Positions 26,752 through 35,206 of a DNA stretch of 64,000 nt are shown in pieces. The notes under the pieces are model-generated. The model was not told the origin of the DNA. It made no database searches and worked only from the letters and a program-made list of their open reading frames with translations. The number at the start of each line of letters is the position of its first letter. The first letter of the stretch is position 1. Source of the stretch: Arthrobacter sp. YN (lineage in GTDB: Bacteria > Actinomycetota > Actinomycetes > Actinomycetales > Micrococcaceae); NCBI RefSeq assembly GCF_002224285.1, contig NZ_CP022436.1:2542001-2606000 (forward strand). The letters are read 5' to 3'. A program made the translations under genes and the position numbers.

Positions 26752-27444
26752 TCACGGCGCGTTCTGTCCTGCACCGCCGCCCACCGGCGCATCGCCGGAA
26801 TGGATGCCGTTGGACAGCCATGACAGATCACCCGCATCGGTGTTGGTCGCGTAGACGCTCGGCCGGTCAGCGCCGTAGCGCACGATCGATACGGAGGCGG
26901 GGCCCACGTTGATACGCTGGAACAGGTCAAGGTGCATGCCGAGCGCGTCGGCGAGGATTGACTTGATGATGTCACCGTGACTCACCGCCACCCACACTGC
27001 TCCCGGCCCATGCTCGGCTTCGAAGGCTGCATCGTGGCGCCTGATTGCCGCCACGGACCTGGCTTGCATCGCGGCCATGGATTCACCGCCCGGAAACACG
27101 ACGGCGGATGGTTGCGTCTGCACCACCGGCCACAAATCCTCGGTTTCGAGATCACTGAGCATGCGGCCCTGCCACTGGCCGTAATCGCACTCGGTGATGT
27201 CGATGTCGACCGGCGCATACGGCGTGCCGGCCTGGCGGGCGAGAATCAGCTCGGCGGTCTGCCGGCAGCGCTCAAGCGGACTCGACACGACCCCGACTAC
27301 CGGCACGGCTGCGAGGCGGTCTGCCGTCAGGGCCGCCTGTTCGCACCCGATCTGGTCCAGGCTCACGCCGGAGGTGCGGCCAGCCAGCAGTCCCGTGGCA
27401 TTGGCTGTGGTGCGGCCGTGCCGCACGAGAATAACTGTCGCCAT
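26752..27444 (-). CDS. MSMEG_4193 family histidine phosphatase/phosphomutase
   Basis: The 230-residue product belongs to the histidine phosphatase superfamily. The catalytic RHG motif is at the N-terminus (VILVRHGRTTANATG), the second Arg is in SSPLERCRQTAE, the acid/base Glu in ITECDYGQWQGR, and the second histidine in VSHGDIIKSILAD. The signature GLLAGRTSGVSLDQIG is typical of this actinobacterial subgroup. It probably acts on a small phosphorylated metabolite; whether as phosphatase or mutase is not clear. It is the first gene of the trio with DUF3090 and SCO1664. Confidence 0.88.
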   Translation of the reverse strand: MATVILVRHGRTTANATGLLAGRTSGVSLDQIGCEQAALTADRLAAVPVVGVVSSPLERCRQTAELILARQAGTPYAPVDIDITECDYGQWQGRMLSDLETEDLWPVVQTQPSAVVFPGGESMAAMQARSVAAIRRHDAAFEAEHGPGAVWVAVSHGDIIKSILADALGMHLDLFQRINVGPASVSIVRYGADRPSVYATNTDAGDLSWLSNGIHSGDAPVGGGAGQNAP

Positions 27445-27503
27445 CCACCCAGCCTAGTTCCCCGCACGACCCGGCGTGGTCCGGTGAATCGTATGTTCCC
27501 GTC

Positions 27504-28880
27504 TCAGGCCAACATCAGGGCCTCAGCTTGTTCGGGCAGCAGGAGGCCTTCAGCGACAGCGATGTCGAGGACGCTCCGTCCGGACACGAGCGCCTTGTGG
27601 GCGAGGTCGGCCGCAACGGCGTATCCGAGCATTGGGAGCAGCTCGGTGGCTTGCGCTGTGGAGGCCCGTGCCCTGGACCGCAGCAACGCTTCGTTCGCTT
27701 CGATGCCCTCGACGCAAAGGTCCCGCAAAACATCGGTCCCGTTGGTCAGCCAACCCAGTGATTGCAGCAGGGCGTGGGCGATGACCGGTTCGAAGGCGTT
27801 CAGTTGGAGCTGTCCGTTGTCGGCAGCCATTGTGACGGTGAGGTCGGCCCCGGCCACGAAGAACGCAATCTGGTTCACGACCTCCGGAATCACCGGGTTG
27901 ACCTTGCCGGGCATGATGGAGGAGCCGGCCTGCCGCGGAGGCAACCGGATCTCCGCGAGCCCTGTTTGCGGACCGCTGGAGAGCAGGCGAAGGTCGCTGC
28001 AGATTTTGGAGAGCTTGATGGCGGTGCGTTTGAGCGCTCCGGAGAACGTCATGAACGCCCCGGTGTCCCACGTTGCCTCAACAAAGTCATGGGCACGGAC
28101 CAGGTGGACGCCGCTCACCACTGAGAGCTTGTCGATGACGCGCTCAACATAGAGAGGATCGGCGGTGATTCCGGTACCGATGGCTGTGGCGCCCAGGCTG
28201 CACTCGAGCAGCAGGGCGGCTGCTTCGCGCAGACGCCGTTGGTCTTCCTCCAGCGTTACGGAGAACGCGGTGAACTCCTGGCCTAGGGTCATCGGCACGG
28301 CATCCTGCAATTGAGTGCGGCCGACCTTCGGGATGGCGGCGAACGCCTGACCCCGTTCGGCGAACGCCGCCGAAAGCAGCGCCAGCCGTTCCAGCAGATC
28401 CTCCAGCGCGAACACCAGAGCAAGGCGCACCGCCGTCGGGTAGACGTCATTGGTGGACTGGCACTTGTTGACGTGCGCGATGGGGTCCACCAGATCGTAG
28501 GAGCCGCGGGGGTGGCCCAAGGCTTCCAAGGCGAGGTTGGCGATGACCTCGTTGGCGTTCATGTTCGTGGATGTCCCGGCGCCGCCTTGGATAACGTCTA
28601 CAGGAAAAGCATGGTCGACGTCGCCGGCGGCCACCGTGTCGCAGGCCAGAGCAATGGCTTCGCCAATCTCAGGGGGGATCAGGCCCAGTTCGGCGTTGGT
28701 CAGCGCTGCGGCCTTCTTCACGAACGCCAGGGATCGGACGAGGTGCCGGTGGGTTCCGAGTTGGATGCCGCTGATGGGGAAGTTGAGGATGGCCCGTTCG
28801 GTGTGGATTCCCCACAGTGCGGACTTCGGGACGGCCATGGAACCGAGGCTGTCGTGCTCGATTCTTGGTTCTGTGGTCAT
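27504..28880 (-). CDS. aspA: Aspartate ammonia-lyase
   Basis: Class II fumarase/aspartase superfamily enzyme, expected to convert L-aspartate to fumarate and ammonia in the cytoplasm. The 458-residue product has the superfamily signature GSSIMPGKVNP with its flexible loop, the GGAGTSTNMNANEV segment and KVGRTQLQDAVP. GGAGTS, rather than the GSGTQS of fumarases, favours aspartase. The start overlaps the aldehyde dehydrogenase stop by four bases (ATGA). It is the last gene of the unit that begins with homoserine dehydrogenase, so it most likely completes a catabolic route to fumarate. Confidence 0.9.
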   Translation of the reverse strand: MTTEPRIEHDSLGSMAVPKSALWGIHTERAILNFPISGIQLGTHRHLVRSLAFVKKAAALTNAELGLIPPEIGEAIALACDTVAAGDVDHAFPVDVIQGGAGTSTNMNANEVIANLALEALGHPRGSYDLVDPIAHVNKCQSTNDVYPTAVRLALVFALEDLLERLALLSAAFAERGQAFAAIPKVGRTQLQDAVPMTLGQEFTAFSVTLEEDQRRLREAAALLLECSLGATAIGTGITADPLYVERVIDKLSVVSGVHLVRAHDFVEATWDTGAFMTFSGALKRTAIKLSKICSDLRLLSSGPQTGLAEIRLPPRQAGSSIMPGKVNPVIPEVVNQIAFFVAGADLTVTMAADNGQLQLNAFEPVIAHALLQSLGWLTNGTDVLRDLCVEGIEANEALLRSRARASTAQATELLPMLGYAVAADLAHKALVSGRSVLDIAVAEGLLLPEQAEALMLA

Positions 28881-30292
28881 GAGGTGATCGCGATGACTTT
28901 GGGCTGGGTCATTTCCTCGTAGGCGAAGTGGACGCCTTCGCGGCCCATGCTGCCGTACTTGGAACCGCCGAACGGCATGGCGTCATGGCGGTAGTCGGAG
29001 GAGTCGTTGATCATCACGCCCCCGGCGTCGATCGCCTTGGCGGTGGCCAGGGCCCGGCCCAGGTCCTTGGTGAAGACCCCCGCCTGCAGGGCGTATTCGC
29101 TGTCGTTGGCCAGTGCGATGGCTTCCTCTGCGGTGTCGAAAGGCTCGATCAGGACGACCGGGGCGAACAGTTCCTCGCTCCAGGCTTCGCAGTTGCGGGG
29201 GACTCCGGTGAGGACAGCGGGTGTGAGGACCGGCCCGTTCAGGGTTCCGCCCGTGAGGAGTTGTGCCCCGGCGGCCACAGCCTCATCGATCTTCCGTTTC
29301 GCTTCGGCGGCGGAGACGTTGCTGATCATGGGCCCGACGTCGGTGTGTTCGTTCCTCGGGTCGCCGGTCTTCAGCGGCGCGGTTTGGGCGACGAAGACCT
29401 GCACGAAGGTGTTGAAGACTGATCGTTGGACAAGGATCCGCTGGGCGCCGATGCAGTTCTGCCCGGCGGCCCAGAAAGAACCGGAGACGCTGGCTTCGAC
29501 GGCGGCTGGAACGTCGGCGTCGTCGAAGACGATGACCGGTGCGTTGCCGCCAAGTTCCATGGACAAGCGCTTGAGGCCGGCGTTCGCTGCGATAGCCCGG
29601 CCTGTAGCGAAGCCGCCGGTGAAGGAGACCATGCGGACCAGTTTGGAGGAAATGATGGTTTGGGCGATCGTGCGGTCGCCCAGGACAACGGTGACGAACT
29701 CCGCGGGCAGCCCGGCTTCACGGAGAAGGTCGACCAGGAGGATGGCCGTCAGGGGAGTCAGCTGGGACGGCTTCAGGATGACGGTGTTGCCGCCGGCAAT
29801 CGCCGGCCCGAGCTTGTGCGCCACCAGGTTCAACGCGTCGTTGTACGGGGTGATCGCGGCGATAAGTCCCAGCGGTTCGCGGGTGAACCAGCCCTGGCGG
29901 TTCTCGGATCCTTCGAAGGAGTCGAACGGGACAACTTCCCCGACATTGCGGCGCGTTTCAGCTGCGGACAGCTTGAGGGTGTTGACCGCGCGGGAGACTT
30001 CCTTGCGGGCCTGCTTGATGGTCTTGCCGGCTTCGGCAACGATCAGTTCGGCGACTTTCTGGGACCGTTCCTGAAGGAGGCCCGCAGCGGTATCCAAAAT
30101 CCGGCCGCGTTCGTGGCGCGGCATGGCAGCTGCTGCCGGTGCCGCGGAAGCAGTACGGATCAGTTCCACCCGGACGTCAGCCTCGGAGCACTGGTCCAAG
30201 GTGGCCAGGACGGTGCCGTCAAACTTGTTGCGGACCACCAATTGATTGACGGTGGCTTCGCTGTTGGTCTCGGCGATGGCTGTTTCAGGCAC
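28877..30292 (-). CDS. NAD(P)-dependent aldehyde dehydrogenase
   Basis: The 471-residue product is an aldehyde dehydrogenase with the cofactor motif FTGGFATG, the general-base Glu in MELGGNAP, the nucleophile C280 in GQNCIGAQR and the C-terminal MPFGGSKYGSMGREG. The GTG at 30292 is chosen because it begins the family-like sequence (VPETAIAETNS) and overlaps the upstream dehydrogenase gene by eight bases. Earlier in-frame ATGs lie inside that gene. Because its neighbours make and use aspartate derivatives, aspartate 4-semialdehyde is the most economical substrate; the sequence alone allows other semialdehydes. Confidence 0.87.
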   Translation of the reverse strand: MPETAIAETNSEATVNQLVVRNKFDGTVLATLDQCSEADVRVELIRTASAAPAAAAMPRHERGRILDTAAGLLQERSQKVAELIVAEAGKTIKQARKEVSRAVNTLKLSAAETRRNVGEVVPFDSFEGSENRQGWFTREPLGLIAAITPYNDALNLVAHKLGPAIAGGNTVILKPSQLTPLTAILLVDLLREAGLPAEFVTVVLGDRTIAQTIISSKLVRMVSFTGGFATGRAIAANAGLKRLSMELGGNAPVIVFDDADVPAAVEASVSGSFWAAGQNCIGAQRILVQRSVFNTFVQVFVAQTAPLKTGDPRNEHTDVGPMISNVSAAEAKRKIDEAVAAGAQLLTGGTLNGPVLTPAVLTGVPRNCEAWSEELFAPVVLIEPFDTAEEAIALANDSEYALQAGVFTKDLGRALATAKAIDAGGVMINDSSDYRHDAMPFGGSKYGSMGREGVHFAYEEMTQPKVIAITS

Positions 30293-31330
30293 GGACGGCT
30301 CCTTTGGCGAATTCGTCGACGGCAATGATGTCGGAAATGAGGGCGTAGGCAGTCTCGACGCGACCAGCACCCGGACCGGAAACTGTGACGGCTCCAAGCA
30401 GGTCAGTGGTGAAGGAGACGGCGTTGGTGGCACCGGAAATCCCGGCCAGCGGGTGGTCTGCCGGAAGGGCGACGGGCTGGACAGATGCAGTGATGCTGCC
30501 ATCGCTCTCGCGGCGGGCTTCGCCGATGAGCTTCCAGCGGAGGCCGTTTGCCAAGGCCTGGGTGACGTCAGCGCTGGTGATGTCCTGAATGCCTGTGCTG
30601 TGAACATCATGGGGGTGGATGTTGGCGCCGAGGAGTTCGTTGGCCAGGATGGCGACCTTGAGCCGGACGTCGGATCCGCCGATGTCAGCGGTCGGGTCAG
30701 CTTCGGCGTATCCAAGGTTTTGGGCTTCGGCGATGGACTCATCCAGGCGCAGGCCGGCTTCCATCCGGCCCAGGACGTAATTGCTTGTTCCGTTCAGGAT
30801 GCCCTGCACGGCGTTCAGTTCCAGGCCGCCGAGCATTTTATGAGCCAGGCGGATCACAGGTGTGCCGCTCATGACGGCGCCTTCGTATTCGAAGCGGACT
30901 CCGTTGTTTGCTGCGAGCTCGGACAGTGACGTGCCCTGCAAAGCCACCGGTCCCTTGTTGGTGGTGACCACGTGCTTGCCGGACTCGATAGCCCACCGCA
31001 CGTGCGAAACTGCTGGTTCGCCGTCGACCGGGCTGGTGAAGGTTGCTTCGACGACGATGTCGGCGGGGCTGTTCTTGATGACCTCTTCGTTACGGGGGTC
31101 GGAACTTCCGCCCGGGAGCCCGTCGAAGGAAGATCCGCGGGCATGGCCAGAACAGCTGCAAGGTCGATGCCGTCGCCTTGGACGAGTGAGCCGAAGGCGA
31201 GGTCGGTGATGGCTACGACGCGGAGCTCGAAGCCGAGGGAAGCGAAGCGATGGGGTTCGTCGCGGATCAGTTCTGCCAGGGCGCGGTTGACGCCTCCGAA
31301 ACCGATCAGGGCCAGGTTGTAAGTGTTCAC
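30285..31330 (-). pseudogene. Homoserine dehydrogenase without ACT domain, apparent frameshift
   Basis: The N-terminal part from ATG 31330 has the Rossmann motif LALIGFGGVNRALAEL. The frame becomes unnatural after VLAMPAD (about 31140). The neighbouring frame then continues with SSFDGLPGGSSDPRNEEVI, VVEATFTSPV, HVVTTNKGPVAL and the catalytic core (GILNGTSNYVLGRME, YAEADPTADIGGSDVRLK) to a stop at 30285. One missing base explains this; the restored product would have about 348 residues. It lacks the C-terminal ACT domain of biosynthetic homoserine dehydrogenases. AAGGAG precedes the start. It leads a three-gene overlapping operon with the aldehyde dehydrogenase and aspA, which argues for a degradative role. 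The lesion may be a sequence error. Confidence 0.8.
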
Positions 31331-31488
31331 GGGATCTCCTTGGGTAGGGCGGTGATGCTGTCCTCTAAGCCTCAGTCCGGGGAGTGTCAGTTACTTATGG
31401 ACGAATCGCCCGTCGGAGATGCCGAAACGCCCAAAAGCGGACAGTTTGATCCGTGGCCGCTTCATATCGCGCGTACTACAGTGGATGT

Positions 31489-32523
31489 ATGGCTGCAAGC
31501 CGCAATCCGCTCGATGAGCTGAGGGAAACCATTGGCCATCTGGCCAATCAGCTCAAGCTGCCAGGTTCAGAACGCGTTGACGACCTGGTGGGCGATTTCA
31601 TCGGTGCGCGGCCCGGTCCGGCCCGGCCGTTGTCCGAGGTGCAGGCCGAGCTCGATGCGCTGGTCGGTCTGGAGACCGTGAAGGAACAGGTCAGGGCCTT
31701 GGTGGCATTGCTCCAGGTTCAGGCCCGTCGCAAAGCCCACGGACTGCCCGAGGTGGCCACATCCCAGCATCTTGTGTTTCTCGGAAACCCGGGCACGGGC
31801 AAGACCACCGTGGCGCGGCTCCTGGCCGAGATGTACCGTGCGGTGGGCCTGCTGCAGAAAGGACACCTGGTTGAGGTGGACCGTTCCGGCCTGGTGGGGC
31901 AGTACGTTGGGGCAACTGCCATCAAGACGGACCGGGTGATCCGGCGGGCGCTGGACGGCGTCCTGTTCATCGATGAGGCCTACGCGCTGGCCCCGGAGGA
32001 CGGCCGGATGGACTTCGGCCCCGAGGCGATCGAGGTCCTGCTCAAGCGGATGGAGGACCATCGCCACCGTTTGGTGGTGATCGTGGCCGGCTACCCGCGC
32101 CTCATGGAATCCTTCCTGCTCTCCAACCCCGGACTGCGTTCCCGGTTCGCCCGCGAGATCACCTTCCCGGACTACTCAGTGGACGAACTCGAGACGATAT
32201 TCCAGCAGATGCTGGCCCAACACGAGTACATGCTGGAGCCAGGCGCGGATCAGATGCTGCGCCGCATCCTCGCCGGGCTTCACGCCGGCGAAGACTCGGG
32301 GAACGCCCGGTTCGCCCGCACCCTGTTTGAGCAGTCACTTAATCGCCAGGCGCTGCGGCTGACGCGCGACGAAGAACCGAGTCTCGACGCACTTGATCGT
32401 GAAGCGGTCATTACGCTCACCGAAGATGACATCGTCGGGGCCGCTCTGGCCCTGGGCCAGGAGCCGCAGCCGGAACCTGTTCCGGAACCTGAACCTTCAC
32501 GCTGGTGGCGCTGGCTTGCCTGA
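31489..32523 (+). CDS. AAA ATPase of the CbxX/CfxQ family
   Basis: The 344-residue product is an AAA+ ATPase of the CbxX/CfxQ type, related to the ATPase domain of EccA. It has Walker [10 protein letters not shown] (K105), Walker [11 protein letters not shown], a [11 protein letters not shown] pore-loop region, sensor-like VIVAGYP, and the Arg-finger segment [12 protein letters not shown]. The C-terminus is acidic and Pro-rich ([17 protein letters not shown]). No Rubisco genes and no ESX secretion genes are nearby, so neither classical role applies here. Start 31489 is chosen because the residues before it overlap promoter-like sequence. Likely a remodelling ATPase of unknown client. Confidence 0.87.
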   Translation: MAASRNPLDELRETIGHLANQLKLPGSERVDDLVGDFIGARPGPARPLSEVQAELDALVGLETVKEQVRALVALLQVQARRKAHGLPEVATSQHLVFLGNPGTGKTTVARLLAEMYRAVGLLQKGHLVEVDRSGLVGQYVGATAIKTDRVIRRALDGVLFIDEAYALAPEDGRMDFGPEAIEVLLKRMEDHRHRLVVIVAGYPRLMESFLLSNPGLRSRFAREITFPDYSVDELETIFQQMLAQHEYMLEPGADQMLRRILAGLHAGEDSGNARFARTLFEQSLNRQALRLTRDEEPSLDALDREAVITLTEDDIVGAALALGQEPQPEPVPEPEPSRWWRWLA

Positions 32524-32529
32524 CCTGAA

Positions 32530-33555
32530 TCAGGCCTTATCCTTCTGGCTATGATCGCTTCCGGGCCGGTGACCGGAGATCGCAGCACGGACATCGCCTT
32601 CTTTGTGTCCGTCCTTTTTCTTGCCAAACGGCAGCACCTTCAGAAGCGGGTGCAGGATGACCATGATGACCAGGCCCCAGATGGCGCCGAGAATGGCTGA
32701 GCACAGCGTGTTGACCAGCCATGCGAGGAAGCCACCCACAACGGGGATTCCGGCAAAGGGCGTCTCGAGGACATGAACAAGGTCGTACGGGCCGTGCCAG
32801 CCAAGGTCGTGTGCCCCCTGCAACATGATGTGGCCGCCAACCCAGAGCATGGCGATGGTCCCGATGAGGGTGATCGCAGCCAGTACGGCGGGCATTCCCT
32901 TGACAAGAAGCCGGCCGAAGCGCTGGGAGCCCGCCGAGTCCTTGGTGGTCAGGTGCAGGCCAATGTCATCCATCTTGACGATGAGTCCTACCGCACCATA
33001 GACGATGACCGTAATCGCGATCGCTACGACGACGAGGATGAACGCCCGGGCCCAGAGAGACTCGGTGGCTACCTCGTTCATGGCGATCACCATGATTTCG
33101 CAGGACAGGATGAAGTCGGTGGTGATGGCTCCCTTGGTCACCTTGGCCTCGGCTTCAGGGCCGCGTTGGACAGCCGGTGCCTTCTCGGCATCAGCATGGC
33201 CGCGGAGCTTGTGCCAGACCTTTTCGGCGCCCTCGTAGCAGAGGTAGGAACCGCCCAGCATGAGGATGAACGGAATGATTCCCGGGATGAAGGCGCTGAC
33301 GAGCAGCAGCGCCGGCAGGATGATCACCAGTTTGTTGCGCAGCGAGCCCCAGAAGATCTTTTTGATCATGGGCAGTTCGCGGGATGGGTCCGCCCCGGAC
33401 ACGTACTGAGGGGTGACGGCGGCGTCGTCGATGACTACGCCGGCAGCTTTGGCCCCAGCCTTGGCGGCTCCCGCTGCGATATCGTCCACCGAGGCGGCCG
33501 CGATGCGGGCCAGGGCAGCAATGTCATCCAACAGAGCGACGAGACCGCCGCTCAC
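32530..33555 (-). CDS. DUF808 family inner-membrane protein
   Basis: The 341-residue product belongs to the DUF808 (YedI-like) membrane protein family. The start MSGGLVALLDDIAALAR and VDDIAAGAAKAGAKAAGVVIDDAAVTP (core KAAGVVIDDAAVTP) are typical. About six to eight hydrophobic segments follow, and the C-terminus is a charged tail with KKKDGHKEGDVRAAISGHRPG. It begins with GTG at 33555 preceded by GGAGCAG. It is convergent with the AAA ATPase gene, separated by six bases. Function is unknown. Confidence 0.88.
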   Translation of the reverse strand: MSGGLVALLDDIAALARIAAASVDDIAAGAAKAGAKAAGVVIDDAAVTPQYVSGADPSRELPMIKKIFWGSLRNKLVIILPALLLVSAFIPGIIPFILMLGGSYLCYEGAEKVWHKLRGHADAEKAPAVQRGPEAEAKVTKGAITTDFILSCEIMVIAMNEVATESLWARAFILVVVAIAITVIVYGAVGLIVKMDDIGLHLTTKDSAGSQRFGRLLVKGMPAVLAAITLIGTIAMLWVGGHIMLQGAHDLGWHGPYDLVHVLETPFAGIPVVGGFLAWLVNTLCSAILGAIWGLVIMVILHPLLKVLPFGKKKDGHKEGDVRAAISGHRPGSDHSQKDKA

Positions 33556-33759
33556 AGAGCTGCTCCGTCCTGGCTAAGGCCGGAAGGCTGGGCATGGATA
33601 ACAGGTACGAGGAGCAAGAAAGGCATGCTCGGATTATACGTTGGCTGGTAAAACCTGGGATGGCCGTGACGCGCCTTGGCCGTGATATTGCCAGCTGAAA
33701 TATACCTATGTTCGGGTTGTTCCTGCCGGGCATCGCCGGGATCCACCTATGCTGGCTTC

Positions 33760-33888
33760 ATGTCTACTGATGAAGAGAAGGATCCTCCCGTACCTGCTGA
33801 CCTTGAGGGCAAAATGCCGAGGAAGGTCCACGACACCCCCGGTCACGACGAAAAGGAAACAACCAAGGAAGAACCTGACGAAAGTTAG
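33760..33888 (+). CDS. Small acidic hypothetical protein
   Basis: A 42-codon frame beginning MSTDEEKDPPVPADLEGK and ending in KEEPDES, entirely hydrophilic. No strong ribosome-binding site is seen, but the composition is unlike a chance frame in this GC-rich DNA. Short highly charged proteins of this kind are common in Arthrobacter relatives; I do not recognise a named family. It lies in the gap between the DUF808 gene and the LacI operator region. Confidence 0.35.
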   Translation: MSTDEEKDPPVPADLEGKMPRKVHDTPGHDEKETTKEEPDES

Positions 33889-33913
33889 TTTGGCGGAGGG
33901 GCTCAAAGAGCTG

Positions 33914-33976
33914 TTGACAGACTCGAAGTAACGCGGGTAACCTAGGTCACATGCTCGCTTAGTAACGCGCGTTACC
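33914..33976 (+). promoter_or_regulatory. Promoter with two LacI-type operators
   Basis: A -35 TTGACA (33914-33919) and -10 TAACCT (33938-33943), 18 bases apart, are overlapped by AGTAACGCGGGTAACC (33927-33942). A second, nearly perfect palindrome, AGTAACGCGCGTTACC, lies at 33961-33976. Their centres are 34 bases apart. Central CG and palindromic arms fit LacI-family operators, and the LacI gene starts 82 bases downstream, so autoregulation of the whole cluster is likely. Confidence 0.75.
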
Positions 33977-34057
33977 AATGCTGCATTACCAAGCAAGCGG
34001 ACCAGACAAGGAAGGTCTGGCGCGACACTCAGAACACCGAGAACACCGGAGCATTCG

Positions 34058-35125
34058 ATGGCGAAAAGCACCACCCCTGGCACTGCGGCTGTCCGGCAGC
34101 GCGGAGTCACCATGAAAGACGTCGCCAAACATGCCGGTGTTTCCCGGACGGCTGTTTCCTTTGTGCTGAGCAACCGCGAAAATGCCAGCATTTCAGAGGA
34201 AACCCGCACCCGGATCAACGACGCCGTGCAGGAATTGGGCTACCGCCCCAATGCCGGCGCCCGTGCGCTGGCATCACAGCGCAGTGACTGGTACGGGATC
34301 GTGACGGAGATCGTCACCGCACCCTTCGCCGTCGACATCATCAAAGGCGCGCAGGACCAAGCCTGGCTTGACCGCCGGTTCCTGCTCATCGCGCCATCCG
34401 ACCAGGCCGATGCCGTAGGACCCAACCAGGGCCTGGAGGATGCCGCCATCGAAAAACTGTTGGAGCAACGAGTGGAAGGGCTTCTCTACGCAGCCACTTT
34501 TCACCGGGGCGTCCGGGTTCCTGTGACCGCCAACGAAGTACCCACCGTCTTGATCAACTGCTTCGACGCTGATGAAAAGCTGCCCTCGATCGTCCCGGAC
34601 GAGCGTGGGGGTGGCAGAGTCGCCGTCGAACGTTTGCTCCAAGCCGGCCACAAGCGGATCGGAGTTATCAACCTTGACCCGGTTATCCCTGCTGCAGTAG
34701 GGCGGTTGGAGGGTGCACGCGAAGCACTCTCCACTGCCGGACTGGAGCTCGACCCGGAGCTGGTGGTGTCCGGATACGCAACGGCGGACGGCGGTTACGA
34801 CGCCGCATGCCGGATTCTGGACCGCTATCCACCGGAGGACAGGCCAACCGCTCTGTTCTGCCTCAATGACCGCATGGCGATGGGCGCCTATGACGCCATC
34901 AAGGAACGGGGCCTGACCATCCCCGGGGACATCGCCGTGATCGGCTTCGACAACCAGGAACTCATTGCGGCCTACCTCAGGCCAAAACTGACCACGGTTG
35001 CGTTGCCCTTCGAAAAAATGGGCGCCTTGGGTGTCCAAACGCTTGCCGCTCTTACAGCAGGACAGCCGATCCTTGCCGACCAGCAATTGGTCGACTGTCC
35101 GCTGCTAGAACGCTCTTCGGTCTGA
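34058..35125 (+). CDS. LacI family transcriptional regulator of the GH32/ABC cluster
   Basis: The 355-residue product has an N-terminal helix-turn-helix (VTMKDVAKHAGVSRTAVSFVLS), a hinge helix (NAGARALASQRS) and a periplasmic-binding-like effector domain (about residues 65-340, with VAVERLLQAGHKRIGVI and DIAVIGFDNQELI). It should repress the promoter at 33914-33976, whose palindromes lie just upstream, until a sugar effector binds. The transporter and GH32 genes follow on the same strand with 81 bases between this stop and the binding-protein start. The inducer is probably sucrose, fructose or a fructo-oligosaccharide, by context. Confidence 0.9.
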   Translation: MAKSTTPGTAAVRQRGVTMKDVAKHAGVSRTAVSFVLSNRENASISEETRTRINDAVQELGYRPNAGARALASQRSDWYGIVTEIVTAPFAVDIIKGAQDQAWLDRRFLLIAPSDQADAVGPNQGLEDAAIEKLLEQRVEGLLYAATFHRGVRVPVTANEVPTVLINCFDADEKLPSIVPDERGGGRVAVERLLQAGHKRIGVINLDPVIPAAVGRLEGAREALSTAGLELDPELVVSGYATADGGYDAACRILDRYPPEDRPTALFCLNDRMAMGAYDAIKERGLTIPGDIAVIGFDNQELIAAYLRPKLTTVALPFEKMGALGVQTLAALTAGQPILADQQLVDCPLLERSSV

Positions 35126-35206
35126 CCGCGAAATCAACGTCGAAGAGCAAAACCCCTTACCCACCCCTTCACCTTGGACGATGAAGATAGGAAAGAGATA
35201 ACCATC

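Noticed and set aside
27504..28880. Class II fumarase instead of aspartase
   Set aside because: The GGAGTS segment and coupling to homoserine and semialdehyde dehydrogenases fit aspartase better, although the superfamily signature alone does not exclude fumarase.
30293..30742. A 150-residue N-terminal extension of the aldehyde dehydrogenase
   Set aside because: It is a shifted-frame reading of the homoserine dehydrogenase gene, rich in Pro, Ser and Thr.
31489..32523. Rubisco activase or EccA secretion ATPase as a specific label
   Set aside because: No partner genes are near; only the CbxX/CfxQ family level is supported.
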